DNA of 64,000 nt from Lingula anatina. Lineage: Eukaryota; Brachiopoda; Lingulata; Lingulida; Lingulidae. Location of the stretch: assembly GCF_001039355.2 (NCBI RefSeq), contig NW_019775885.1:82612-146611 (forward strand), in the 5' to 3' direction. The notes below the pieces were generated by a model that ran no database searches, was not told the DNA's origin, and saw only the letters and a list, made by a program, of their open reading frames with translations. The position numbers and the translations under genes are program-made. Of this stretch, positions 38,263 through 50,604 are shown piece after piece; the stretch's first letter is position 1; the number at the start of each line of letters is the position of its first letter.

Positions 38263-38714
38263 CTACTTTACCCTGTTATAACCATTACCATGACGTCATG
38301 ATCCTGTTATTAAGGGCTTTTAAAATTTGAGAAATGAATAGCTCTTTTTCTTGCTCAATTTTCTACTGTTTCCTTTTAAATCAACTTATGATGCATAACA
38401 ATGGTGTCAATGTAAAAAAGTTTTATGTCGTTTTATTCGCCAAAATTGAGGGAAAGCAGCATCGTTGGTGGTAAGTTTGGTGGAGAAATATTTTGCGATT
38501 TTAATTGTACAGTCAAATTCGACGATTTCATAATAAACAGCTAACTAGAATTTCGGAATCGTTCAGTTCTCTCCATTTATGTGGCATATCTGTTAAAGAT
38601 TGAACAATTTCTTTAAAAAGAACAAGTATGTAATTTCTTACAACTGACCATGCGTATTTAACATGTGTGTCTGGATACAAACTACTTAGCAGCTGAAAAA
38701 CCATTTCTAGATTA

Positions 38715-38880
38715 GCAGAAGCGGATCCAGGATTATTGGAAGGGGGTCCGCGGATGCGAAGCCGACCCTGCGCCCCCCCCCCCCCCTACACTTGGCGTGG
38801 GGTATGGGGCCCGCTGAAGGGGCTCAACAATTTTTGGTATTTAACAGAGCATCGGTGCCATTTGGTACGGTTTAGAAATT
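38715..38880 (-). repeat. Dispersed repeat copy related to 57012-57181 in opposite orientation
   Basis: It starts AGCGGATCCAGGATTATT and contains GGTGCCATTTGGTACGGTTTA, the reverse complement of sequence in the element at 57012-57181. A poly-C run interrupts it at about 38777-38789. Confidence 0.65.
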
Positions 38881-39172
38881 AGTATGATTCAGAAGGATAG
38901 ATGTAGGCATGGGAACCCAGTCTAATAGGGTACTCATTGCTTGCAAAGCGGGATTTGCACAGAAGAGTTTTTTTTTGTTTGAGGAATCGCCTTGCAAACC
39001 AACATAAGTTTTTGTCCACTGGACATTTACAAAGATAACATGTTTCAGAATGTTTTCTTGGCCTATTCGTTACATGGGAGGTGACTCTGAAATAACCCTG
39101 GGTTTGAAATATACTGAGTACCTTGTTTTTTCGTAAAATTGAAGGGGAAGGGTAAAATGTTAAACAGTTCTT

Positions 39173-39174
<2 letters not shown>

Positions 39175-39212
<38 letters not shown>
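39175..39212. repeat. GA microsatellite
   Basis: About 19 GA units in the spacer downstream of CY gene F. Confidence 0.85.
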
Positions 39213-39216
<4 letters not shown>

Positions 39217-39625
39217 ACTGAGAAAACGATACCAAACCAATAACGTAAGAATTACAAAGAAACTGTTTATGACTTTTAATCTTCCGCATCATATATCCGT
39301 ATTACATATCACAAAATCGTTATTTTTGTATGGCAAAAACGGTAGTAGTTCACAAAGACTTGATTGTCGACCACGTTTGTCAATCTATCAGCCGTTTCAC
39401 CTTTTCTGCGCTAACTGAGCTTGCTTTAAGGTAAAGGGAAACGCATATCATAATACATGTACTAACAGATTCAGATACACTGACAAAACGAATCTCTAGA
39501 AACCAAGACAGCTGTTGGAAGCTGGTATTGACGTCATCTTGACGACCGCCAGAACACATGACGTTGCAAGCTAGTTTAAATAAATCTTGACGTGTCCAGC
39601 AGTGAGGTGACTGTTGTGGTATTAG

Positions 39626-42600
39626 TCAGCACTTTTCTTGAGTTGAGGGTTTTGGATCCCTTGGGTGTGTTGTATTCTGCGATGCAAAGGTTGAACCTGG
39701 TGGTGGCGCAAACAATTCATAAGGTGGTGGCGCTACCCCAGGATCTAATCCTGAGTCCGGGGGCGGGGCTGTTGGGCTGTATGGTGATGTTGGGGGCGGG
39801 ACGCCATGATGGTGTCCGAGATTAGGGGGCAGATTTGCTACGTTGTATCCTGTGGTCGGAGGCGGGGCTCCCGGGCTGTATCCTGTGGTCGGAGGCGGGG
39901 CTCCCGGGCTGTATCCTGTGGTCGGAGGCGGGGCTCCCGGGCTGTACCCGAAGTTAGAAGGTGGAGCCCCCGAGGTCGGGGGATGGACTCCAGGCCCGTA
40001 TGACGTGGTCGGGGTTGAAGATACCATAGTTTGTCTGGTCTGCATACTGTGAGTTGGTTGACGTTGATGGCCATGGATAACTGAAACAAATAGGTTAATA
40101 TTTCCTTTTTACAGAAAACAACCATGGCCAGAGACTTAATTGAGAACACAGTGATATTATACACGAAACGCTTCATATTTCAATAAGTAAAAAGCTTAAA
40201 TCCACAGATCAACCTAACATCGTTTAGACGGTTATATGAGCACATTTGGAATCAAATATTATCTTTTTAGGCGGAATCATATTACAACAATATCCGTTAC
40301 TCCTGAACTGCTACTTGCCTACGTAGATCATTTTATTTTGTTTTTTTTTTTTTTATGCACAGCTAACACATACAAATAACCTCTGTAAAAATAAAAGGTT
40401 CGTCATATGAAATTTTATTATACGTTTTTAATATCACTATTAAAACAATGCTACTGGTTGTATACTGACCTCCTGGAGGGGTTCGACGGCACACTTTGCG
40501 TATGACTATGAAGACCACCCCCGAAATGAACATGAAAGGTGCAAGAATAAAAACCATACTACTGTAATAGATCGAAAAAAAAGAGAAATGCATTATAATG
40601 TATTTTAGTAATAACTAATTTTAACACTTACTGAGTGGTCGGAAGGCAGACACAAGAGACCTAGTCAACTCACTTTGCCATTTTGAACATGCACATGTCC
40701 TATCTCAGTGGTCATAATGCAAGAGCTAGATACAGGCACGTACATCGTCAAAACGTTCTCAGTGCGTCTTACTTATAATTATTTTCAAACTTTGTGAAAA
40801 TTTACCAAGACAGTCATAAACTTTGCGTTTTAGTCATTGAAACCGAAGCTGGGAGAACCGACCTCTACCTTTCACATCGGCCCGGCTTCGGCTTGAGATC
40901 GGTTCTCCCAGCTTCGGCTTCAGTGACTAAAACGCAAAGTTATATATATACTTTTATTATCATTATTATTAAGCTTACATATCTCCCCATTCTCCCTCAT
41001 GCTCCTCATCCATACTCTTTGGAGGAATGCATAATGAAGCGGATGAGTAACTTGGGGAGTATCTACTATAGGACGAGGTGCAGCAGTATTTACTGGTAGG
41101 TGTTCCGCAGCAGTACTTGGTACAGAAGAACGAGCTCCTGTAAGTGCCATATGAGTTGTAATATGCGCAGCAATATTCTCCTGTAATTAATAGTAGGGGA
41201 ACCAAGGCTAAAAAAGGGCGAAAATATTTTTTATGATATAAAATTTTCAAATATATGGACGGACAGCCTGATATCTGGGGTTTATGAATCTGCTTATTGG
41301 ACAAATGGGATCAATATAAAGTATATGATGATTAACTGCTTGTTTAAACAAAAAGTCATGTTGACAGTGAGGAAATGATATATTTTGAACACATTTCTGA
41401 CATTTTACACGAGTTTACGAACGCTGTGGCCTTCAGAATGCTTTTTTTTCTCCTCCAATGAAATGAGACATGTTTTGCAATCACAACTCTAGCTTTTCTT
41501 TTCATTGACATGCAGGGACCTAAAACTGCTTCATGCAAGCGGTGCTGAGCGCCCCGAAAGCACTCCGTATACAAAGGTAAAAGAAGTAAAAAATAGCTAC
41601 TGATGATTTTCACTTACCTTTAATGGGTGCTGGACAAGAACTGTTATAGGAATAACTGTACAAGTATCTGTATCTGCTGGTAAGGCAGCAATACTTAGAA
41701 GTAGAAGATCCGCAGCAGTACTTTTCACAGTAGAAAGCACTCTTGTATTTGCCTGATGATGTGTAATATGCACAGCAAAACTCTCCTAAAATAGAACATA
41801 TATGATTAGTGTGACATCTGCGACTCTCGTAAAGACTTGATAGTTAGGCCCTACGCATGAAAAAATAAAAGTAGACTAGTATCCATATTTACTCGAACTA
41901 TTCAATTTCAAAGGTTTTCTAATTACATGAATCAATAAGATATATATATGGATGGTCAACTTATTATCAAAGGATATACACATCGATGTTCATTTTATTT
42001 GTATGTGTGCGTATTTGATGCCCACAAAGATACACACACTGGACAAAAGAAGTGTCACCCCCTAACTCAGAGTAATAAAAGTAGGCAGATCTTGGGTACT
42101 TATAATGCCTGGTCTACTTATAATGTGACTATAAAACCGCTATACCATGGAATTGTATTGTTGGTCTTGTACATGTACAGCAAATTTTATTCCTGTCTTA
42201 CTCCAATATGGCAAGATACAGGCAATTATCTAACGGTTATAGGTGCAAGTTATTAACCTGAAGAGGCGGAATATAAGCAATGTCAGAATATCGATACAAT
42301 TGAATTGTTCAGTCAGAACCGTGCAGGGGGTCTGGTCTCGGCATAGAAACACTGGATCAAGTGACAAATTGCCTCTGATGGGTCGTCCAAGAAAAAATAC
42401 TGGCCGTAAGGACCGACGACTGATATTGATGTCCAGGTTGTCAAAGTTCGACACTGCTTGTCAGTTGACAACACAGTGGAACAATTTCACACATAAGAAT
42501 GTGCCTGTGAAAATTGCTAGGCGTCGGTTACATGCTCAGAGAGTGTACAGCGGGGTAGCAAGACTGAAACCTCTTATATCGTTACAAAACAGGCAACGTA

Positions 42601-43533
42601 GAGTAAACTAGGGTCAACAGGATCTGGAACTGGACAGTCCATGACAATTGGTCCTATATAGTTTTTCTGATGAGTGTCGCTTTGGTCTGACCTCAGATGA
42701 CAGAGGTACTATGCTGGCAAACTGCTGGTAAAGCATTTGCACCACATGCACTGAATTTTCGAACCCGGAGCAGCATATTCATCATGGAGTGGGGCTGCAT
42801 CAGCATCCATGGCTTGGGCGAATTGATAGTGGTTAATGGAAACATGAATCGCTAGAAATATATCGATGTTTTAGAGTCAGGCTTGCTACCATCTATTGCT
42901 AACATGTTTGGTGACAGGAATTATCCATCTGTTCACCAGGATGACAATGCTCCTTGTCACAGGCCCAGAGCAGTTGATGATTGGTTTGACCAACAGGACA
43001 TTCGCAGGGTGATGTGGCCTGCCCAGAGTCCGGATGCAAACATAATAGAAAATGTGTGGATTTATATGTCAAAACTTTTTACAAATGCCCGTCTAACCAG
43101 CAGAGAAACTTTGTTATATTCAGTGTTTCATGCTTGGGCCAGCATAAGCCCTGAACGCATCAGACAATTATATGAATCCTTGCTTCGTAGACTGGCACCT
43201 ATTATTAGGTCATGTGGCTATGCCACTAAGTACTAATTTTGGACTTGAAACTGCATATTTTGGTAGAATGTATATTTTGTTCTCATTTTGTGATTTTTTT
43301 GTGAAATTTGATGTTAATAAAATGATACTAGGAGCATATCATTCCACAGTCATTTATCTCCCCCATAGTATTGGCTCAGTAGGGGTGACACTTCTTTTGT
43401 CCAGTGTGTGTATTTCACAGACAGGATTCGGATCTGAAAATGAGCCTCTGCTGTTAGAAAAAAAAAGCTGTTGTACCATATTATCAGTTTTGATAGTGGG
43501 TGGGTGTGTGTGTGGGTCGTCCCCCCCCCCCTT

Positions 43534-43570
<37 letters not shown>

Positions 43571-44135
43571 ATTAATATTTTTCAGCATTTAAATATTCAG
43601 TCGTAAACGGTTTAAATGCAAATTCTCCCCCCCCTATTTATATTTTTTAATTATTATTTTTTTGTGTATGTGTGTCTGTGTCTGTGCGTGCAACGTTTCA
43701 GCAACCCTTACAAAGGTGACACAAAGCATTAGCCTACACAGCAATTTACTCAACGTGTACTAGCAATATCATACCTACCTCTTGTAGGGGTGCTACATTG
43801 GTAACTGGCCGAATAACTGTATATATATCTGTCATAGCTGTCCGTACAGCAGTATTTAGACGTGGAGGACCCACAGCAGTAGTCTGGGCAGTAGAATGTA
43901 CTGACGTATTTGCCAGAAGTATTATAATGGGCGCAGCAATATTGTCCTGACTCTTCCGGCCATGAAAAAAGGTGAAAACTTTTAATTTTACCCGTTCGAT
44001 GACTCACAAAATTGAAACAGATATCTAAGCAGTTCACTTTGGAAGTCACTAACGGGAAATCAACCTACCTGCCGGGGTCGCCAGCCTGATAAAGACCCAA
44101 AGAGAGACTAAACCCACATTCTTAAGGATCGTCAT
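39626..44135 (-). CDS. CY gene F: CYYR1/Shisa-like membrane protein with three Cys/Tyr-rich modules, 383 aa
   Basis: Six exons: 44069-44135, 43779-43946, 41618-41785, 40979-41180, 40470-40561, 39626-40080, all joining in frame. Exon 1 encodes a signal peptide (MTILKNVGLVSLWVF...). Exons 2, 3 and 4 each encode one module of the form (E/Q)YCCxxY...YCxxYCCGxxxxKYCC...YS...C with eight cysteines; exon 3 has EFCC. Exon 5 is the transmembrane helix (MVFILAPFMFISGVVFIVI) followed by RKVCRR. Exon 6 is a proline-rich tail with about four copies of an 11-residue repeat (GYSPGAPPPTT) and a PPPY motif. CYYR1 and Shisa-like (STMC6) proteins are single-pass adaptors, and PPxY tails of this family can bind WW-domain proteins such as NEDD4-type ligases. 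Three modules is unusual; vertebrate CYYR1 has one. A Tc1-like element sits in intron 2. Confidence 0.82.
39845..39943 (-). repeat. 33-bp coding minisatellite in the tail of gene F
   Basis: Three nearly perfect 33-bp units, each encoding an 11-residue PGAPPPTTGYS repeat, sit in the tail exon; a fourth, diverged unit follows. Because the unit is a multiple of three, copy-number change alters tail length without breaking the frame. Confidence 0.85.
40819..40941. repeat. 42-bp-arm palindrome in intron 4 of gene F
   Basis: The left arm 40819-40860 (AACTTTGCGTTTTAGTCA...) is matched by the inverted right arm 40900-40941 with about two mismatches, leaving a 39-bp loop. The right arm ends about 38 bp from the exon 4 donor. 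It could be a small foldback MITE and would form a stable hairpin in the pre-mRNA. Confidence 0.8.
42033..43410 (+). mobile_element. Tc1/mariner element, complete ends, inactive, in intron 2 of gene F
   Basis: The ends CACACACTGGACAAAAGAAG...CACCCC at 42033-42061 and the exact inverse ending at 43410 give terminal inverted repeats of about 29 bp. TA flanks both sides (42031-42032 and 43411-43412), the Tc1 target duplication. The 1378-bp length and the transposase remnants fit a Tc1-like family. It lies antisense to the host gene. Confidence 0.9.
42243..43236 (+). pseudogene. Broken Tc1-like transposase
   Basis: The N-terminal part (42243-42611) has a helix-turn-helix style and a GRPRKN motif typical between the two DNA-binding halves. 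The middle has FSDECRFGL, which includes the first catalytic Asp region. The C-terminal part (42883-43236) has HQDDNAPCH and SPDANIIENVW, with 34 residues between the second Asp and the Glu (DD34E). Frame changes at about 42610-42720 and a stop at about 42853 disable it. Confidence 0.85.
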
Positions 44136-45451
44136 ATGCCTGGTCTTATACCTTTCGCTTTATTTTGAACATTAACTGCATAGCTGCTCAATTGTTTTTC
44201 AAAACGAAAAGATATGACGATTTGGCCCCCCCGATTCGGACAAGATGGCGATTCCGGTTGGCGTCACTGCGTATAGCGCACGATTCCACGTGTATGACGT
44301 CAAACGTAATAGATCACGTGATAAAATAGAAGGGGCCGCCTTTGACGAAATTTCAGTCAATCTAGGATTTCCCCGTGGAAAACATAGATCTCTACACAAT
44401 TTCGAAGATCTTTGTTTGCCTAGAGAGCACACGAAAAAAATTCATATCTATCTTTGCAGTGTTACGTATTTTACTAAACTTTTTATATAATAAAAGTGAT
44501 CATTTAAAGAGGAAAATCTGTAGTTTTTAATTGGATTCATGCACTGAACCTAAATGTTTTTTAAATGACGACTCCGTGGAAGCCGGCATGTGGCACTTTC
44601 AGTCATAACCAACAGTGTACCAATTAATATACCTGAAAAAGCAAAAAGCATTTCATAACATGTAAATTGATTGCATGTCACTTCATATAATGCCATTTGA
44701 TATAGGCCTATATATATTTTTAATCAACTTTTAATGTGAAGAATAACATAGGCCCTAAAACAAAATTATCCTGATATTGTGAATTCGGTTATAGACCTAG
44801 GGCCTAGCTACATGTACCATATATTAGTCATATCCTTATGGCAGGATCAGTATATGATGAACTTCCTGAATTTCATTATTTGAATCTTTGATTCAAGTGT
44901 GCGTATTATCAACTATGAGCCGACGATATCACATTGTCATTAAACCATAGAACTCTGCAAATGTTTTGTTTCTGAATTGCAGGCATAAAAAATCAACAAA
45001 TATATCCATTTTCAAGTTGAGATTGGTAAAATAACCAATGTGTCTACATATATAATGAATTCAATTAAGACGCTACCTTAGGCCCATTTCACATCATGAT
45101 GTAGGCCTATACTTTAGCAATAGGCCTACATTTTATACCATTACACTATGTTTGAATACTTTTTTGCTTTTTGGCTTGCTATTGCGTAAATGGTTAATAT
45201 AAACAAATACCTCCGCGCTCGAGAAGATCAATTAATTAACATTTGGGAAGAATTATTGGAATGGAATAAAATTATTCCCCTTACTATAACCTGATCACAT
45301 GTGAGGACCAATCAAAGTGTTTTGGTACTGAATGTAGAGGTCAAGTACACTTTACGATGTGAAAAGGTTTTAAGAAGGCTGTATGAGATTATTGAATTAT
45401 TTATTTATTTATTTATTATTTTTTATCGTTTTGATAAAATCCTGATAAATG
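44136..45451. other. Spacer between CY gene F start and relic G
   Basis: About 1.3 kb with no gene supported; it would contain the promoter of F. One plus-strand open frame (44245-44490) starts in a good Kozak context but has no recognisable domain, and I did not call it. Confidence 0.45.
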
Positions 45452-46234
45452 TTATTGTTCTTGAGAAGATTGCATCAGCGGTGATTGCATCAGGTTGTCC
45501 TGTGAGTACGGAGGAGGAGGAGAAGGAGGAGACGGTCCACTAAAAGAAGACCCCGGCTGAGGCCCTGGGAAGCCCGGTCCTGAGAACCACGCCGATGCTG
45601 GATGCCACGGTGGGGGTCTTTGTATCATTCCACAGGGTGTCATCCCTGGGTTGATGGTCGTGTTAGTCTGAGGTACAACTGTAACCACAGACAGGGGAAT
45701 AGTAGTCTGGATAACATGAACTGTAAGAAAGAACGGTATGCGTGAAAAATATATTTGGCATACCTCAGTAGAATGCGATCTTGTATACTAATTGATTTTA
45801 AACAATTAATGACTTTGGCTGATGCCATTATGTTGCTTTTAGTATTGACCGTAGGTAATAATTGTTGTATTATCTTTTTTGATACCGTGCGATTATTCCA
45901 CGAATACATGTGAAGCAAATGAAAACCAAATATGGTAGTATCACTGAATATCCTACTGTGTTAGTTGTTCAGTGCCTGTTTGTTGAAGGAACTGAACGTA
46001 AGCCACACAGGTAACTAATTTCACGCTATTATAGATAAATATAACGTAAGCTTCTTTCGTGGTGATTTTATTATTATATCAACTGTTCTACCCACTTTTT
46101 TCAGCATTAACCAGAATTTATCGTTGAGCAGAAACCTACCAGTTCCTTCATGTTGGGATCCTGATTTCAGCCGCCTCACCATGGATCTGACGATGAAAAC
46201 CGAGGCAGCAAACGTGCGCGCGACACACCTAACC
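45452..46234 (-). pseudogene. CY gene G: two-exon relic (damaged helix plus proline-rich tail)
   Basis: The tail exon 45452-45720 is open and ends QSSQEQ and stop; it has PPSPPPPYSQ with a PPPY motif. The helix exon 46140-46234 keeps splice sites and frame, but relative to H and I it lacks about nine hydrophobic residues. It reads RTFAASVFIVRSMVRRLKSG, too short and too charged for a membrane span. Some intron sequence upstream still matches genes H and I, yet the exon before the helix is gone and no CY module lies nearby. It is most likely a dead partial copy. Confidence 0.65.
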
Positions 46235-47474
46235 CTACGGTATACAAAATATGTACAATTTACATTGGATGGTCTTAAAAGTTATATCTATCATTAACTT
46301 TACAAAAGCAAAGCGCCACGGCTAGATTACCTGTGCGATAGGCAAACAACAATTTTATTAAGAAAACGAAGTTATGCGTTCACTACACTGAATCATGTTG
46401 AGTTATTATTAGACTCACTTATTTTTATATGGGGATGTTACTTTCAAAAATAAAATAATTATTATATCTAAGGCAAATAATTAATTTCATAAAACTTAAG
46501 CAAAAATCAAAGCACCACCACTTATTTTGAATTGCCATAATAATAAAACAAGTTCCTGCTCTCTGGACTGGGAATTGATTTTTTTTCAAATCAGAAATCA
46601 TTTGGTTTATGAGTTATTTTTTATTTGTTGTTAATTGTTCTGATGCTAAAACTATAGTGTTTTATTATGATATCATTTTTTAATTTAGATAGTTTAATAG
46701 TTTAACAGCACTGAGGCACATGTGTAGTGCGAATTTTCAGGAAATGGATTACAATTATTACCTATATTATTATTATTATCATATGTTGACGAGAGGGGGC
46801 AACGACCAATTCTTGTCAGGGTCTAAGATTGAAAAAAAAAACAACAACAGATTTTTATAAAATGTTTGTAAATTTCTGTGAAAGACGATATCGGAATTCC
46901 ACGTAAAATTGATTCTTTAAATGCATGATTTTATTTAATATAAAAAAGAAAGAATAATTGGATATAATCATGTTCACACACACAGAGCTGTAAATAAAGT
47001 AAGCATTTTTTTTTACAAAAACATAACGTTAGAATCATTGGGTCTTCTCCAAAAACTTATCTTTTGTCACTTGGTCTCCTCCTGACAGTTTCTGTTTTCT
47101 TTCTTTTTTTTTCTTTTTCCTTGTGTTTAATGCTATTAACAGACAGACAGACATATTACATGTATTACCTAATTACGAACAATTGTAATAGTTTCTTAGT
47201 TGGTCCACTTCCGACAGCTTTCGAAAATTCAATATTCAGTCGTAAACAGTTTAAATGCAAATTTTTCAAATCTGGCCACTGACCTAGACTGCAGAACGTA
47301 GGGGTAAAGTAAACCACTCGATGTGAAAGGGCCTTAGAGAAGGCTGTATGAGATGAGATGAGTTATTTTATATAATTTTTTTCGTTTTGATAAAAAAAAA
47401 AACTGATGAATGTTAAATTATATTGTTCTTGGGAAGATTGCACCAGCGGTGATTGCATCAGGTTGTCCTGGCGC
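46235..47474. other. Spacer between relic G and gene H
   Basis: AT-rich with short simple repeats. From about 46945 it is part of the tandem duplication that recurs at about 50185. No gene seen. Confidence 0.5.
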
Positions 47475-49755
47475 CTAGTACATCTGCGAGCACGGAGGAG
47501 GGTAACCTGAAAAGGCGCCGCTTTGAAAGGGGGGCACTGTGGGGGGCGAATACGGGTGTCTCTGGTGTCCTGCGGTATACGGAGGAGGAGGAGGAGGAGG
47601 AGGCTGGTGATGTGGCGGTCCGCCATAAAACGACCCCGGCTGAGGTCCTCGGAAGCCCGGTCCTGAGGACCACGCCGATGGTGGATGCCCCGGTGGGGGT
47701 CTCTGTATCATTCCAGGGGGTGCAATCCCCGGTCCTACGTACCCCCCTGGTGCGGCATGCATTGGAGGTTGAATACACGCAGTGCTGGTGGTCGTGCTGG
47801 TCTGTGTTATAATTGTAGCTACTGGTACAGGCGCGGGAGTAGCAGGCCGGATAACATGAACTGTAACATAGAACGGTATTTGAAAATATTTAGCATTCTC
47901 CCAGTAGAATACGATATTGTATACTATTTGATTTTAAACAATTAATGACTGTGGCGGAGGCCAATATGTTGCTTTGACTATTGACTGAATTGATTGACTG
48001 AGTTGACAATTGTCTCATTATGTTATTTGATACCGTGTGATTATTCCACGAATATATGTGAAGCAGATGAAAACCAAATATGGTACGTAGTATAACTGAA
48101 TATCCTACTGTGTTATAGTTGTTAAACATGTTTGTTGAAGGAACCCCCTGGACGTACAGGTAAGTTCCGTACACAGATCCATTAAGTTCACGTAATTATA
48201 GATTAATATAACGTGGGCTTCTTTCATCGTGACTTTATTATCGTATCAACTCTACACTTCCCACTTTTTCAGTTTAAACCAGAATTTATCGTTAAACCGA
48301 AACCTACCAGTTGTTCCTCCACGTTCTGGTCCAGATTTCATACACCTCACCACGGATCTGACAATGATGACCACGAACACTATGACAACCGCAGTAGCAA
48401 ACAAGCCTGCGACAATCCCAACCCTAGGGTACACAAAAATAAATACGATTTATATCGGGTGCTGTATAACACATATTTCTCATAAACTTATAACTTTTGC
48501 AGAAGCACAGGACTTCTGCCTAAGAAAAAGGTGATGCGATCACTACATTGAATCATTGTGAGTTTTCATCTATATTTACTTATTTCATATGGGGATGATA
48601 CTTTTAAAATATACTCATCATATCTAAGCAAAAATATTTATTTCATAAACGTCCGCATAAATCCATGTGCAGACTGCTTTTGAATTGCCATAAAGGTAAA
48701 ATAAATCACTTACACATTTCCCATTCCGCTAGGTGTTTCAGTGCAGGAAGTGTGTCCGTTAAGTGGTCTATTTCTTTAAGCCTCCCAATAAATCCACTTT
48801 GTTCACTCTACAACTATTTGGAATAAGAACCTGTGAAAAATATAATTGCAGATGTCAATTCGTCGTCTGACGAAAGAAAATATTAATGCTTAAATAAAGT
48901 GCGTCACATCATGATGTCCAGGATTAAGTGTGGGGCCGTTAACCTTGGGAAACCTATGGTCAACGTTCTCTAGAAAGGTCCGCTATAGGTGATTTCTTCC
49001 TGATTTGTAAACCCACCACGACCCACCCACCCATCCAGCCACCCACACACTAACTCACTTTGTGACAGTCACCTGCTCCTCGTCCGTCGAAAAAGCTGTT
49101 CACACCTACAGGAAACTTTATGAATAAAGGTCCTTTCTACTGTGACAGTGACATTAAAATGGCGAACGCACACTAGCCATCGATCCAGTAGCACACTTAA
49201 AAAAGGTTGCATTTTATGTAGATTACTACGGTATCGACCCATGGACGCGGTTACTATTTGTTACGTTGTTCAATTCTTTCATGTAAACATTGATATCCCA
49301 GCAGAGGGCGTGACAATCGATTAAAACTATAACTTGGCCGTATAAGCATAAAGACTGTGCGCAGTTATAGTGTACATTGCCACGGGAATTTGTCAGTTAA
49401 TGTCAATGCAGTGAAATATTTAGTCACGCGAAATTAATCAGCTAATATATAACTCAAGTGTGACTTTAAAAGTTACCTTACAGCCATAGGCACAAAAACT
49501 TCTCAATTGCAGTTTCATTCTTAATTTTTTGGTGGGAGTGGTGGTGGTGGGGAGGGGGGGGGGCTGTCTGATCCTTGGACTGGGCACACACCTGTTTGGA
49601 AAATATTAAGGCAGGAATGACTGAGGCTGCTCTGAACTGGCATTTTTGTACATGTTATCAATCATCCACTTTTCGAGATTATGCTGCACTCAGTGGGGAT
49701 CAATGAAGCATAGAAGAAGACTGGTTGCCGTTGTTCTCAACAGTTTTGTGTAGGA

Positions 49756-49810
<55 letters not shown>

Positions 49811-49970
49811 TATTAACACGTGCCCGCAGTGTTTTATATATATTGAAACAATATATTAATTTTTAGTGGTTCATTTTTTTACCCGACTGTATGATTACCA
49901 CCATCACCACACATGTGAACATACATGTAGACTTGACATGGATATCCATGGCGTTGATATGAAATATNTC
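46945..49970. repeat. Tandem duplication unit 1 (contains gene H)
   Basis: This segment recurs at 50185-53955 with very high similarity; offsets of 3123-3240 bp drift through small indels. It covers gene H, its upstream flank and an AAT microsatellite (about 49757-49811). One undetermined base lies at about 49968. Confidence 0.85.
47475..48724 (-). CDS. CY gene H: ectodomain-less CYYR-type protein (helix plus proline-rich PPxY tail), 170 aa
   Basis: Exons 48714-48724, 48308-48423 and 47475-47860 join in frame (phases 2 and 1, as in F, J and K). The proposed start is MGNVVGIVAGLFATA in a good Kozak context (ggaATGG). The same frame has a stop 19 codons upstream, and the residues between (HTSCTETPSG) look like the end of a lost CY exon. 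The helix VVIVFVVIIV is followed by RSVVRCMKSG and a Pro-rich tail with PPPY, ending CSQMY. No CY module exists between this gene and gene I. So either the protein lacks the ectodomain or the gene is a decayed copy with helix and tail still open. It is nearly identical to gene I. Confidence 0.55.
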
Positions 49971-50604
49971 TAACGGTGTGCGACTGGTAACCTCTGACTT
50001 GAAGATTGTCTGTAAGAGGTTGCAGATACCATACTGTAACCTTGTTGCAACCGGTTAGCAACTGCTTGCCGATCAAAATATGCAAATTAGGTCGCAAAGT
50101 GATCGCAAGCGACCACCAGATTTTGTGGTTGCAAAGAGGTTGCCAAAAGGTTGCAAGCGCAGTGTGACCCAGCCTTTATATAACTCAAAAAAGAAAGAAT
50201 ACTTGGATATAATCATGTTCATAGTTGTAATTACTCCTGAGACTTTCTGAAAAATGTAAGCTAAATCTGTCCATGTTTTCTTCTTTTTTATTTTTCCCTT
50301 TCTTTTTCTTTTTTTTTTTAACGTTATTAACATACAGACAAACCAATTATTACCTACTAAGAACAATTGTAATAGTTTCTTACTTGGTCAACTTTCGAAA
50401 ATTCAATATTCAGTCGTAAACAGTTTAAATACAAATTCTTCAAATATGGCCACTGCCTAGACTGCAGAATGTAGGGGTAAAGTTAACCACTCGATGTGAA
50501 TGAGTTCTTTTATATAAACTTTCTCGTTTTGATAAAAAACCGATGAATGTTATTGTGCTTGGGAAGATTGCATCAGCGGTGATTGCATCAGGTAGTCCTG
50601 GCGC
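48725..50604. other. Upstream flank of gene H and spacer to gene I
   Basis: No gene seen. It includes an AAT microsatellite at about 49757-49811. At about 49970-50175 there is a stretch rich in GTTGCAA/GTCGCAA words that is absent from the second duplication unit and may be a small inserted repeat. Confidence 0.5.

Noticed and set aside
39806-40176. Alternative frames over the gene F tail minisatellite
   Set aside because: Repeat shadows; the chosen frame fits the splice phase and contains PPPY.
43172-43606. Long plus-strand frame across the end of the Tc1 element
   Set aside because: It reads the transposase region in the wrong frame and runs into an AC microsatellite.
44245-44490. Plus-strand frame with a good Kozak start upstream of gene F
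   Set aside because: The protein has no domain, and AAGATGGCG words are common in promoters and repeats; not enough to call a gene.
47363-47812. Several overlapping long frames on both strands over the gene H tail (and the same at 50550-50939)
   Set aside because: They are shadows caused by the GC-rich, proline-coding repeat; only the frame that joins the helix exon in phase was kept.
49970-50175. GTTGCAA-rich stretch as a defined transposon
   Set aside because: No clear inverted ends or target duplication could be set; left as a note in the spacer.
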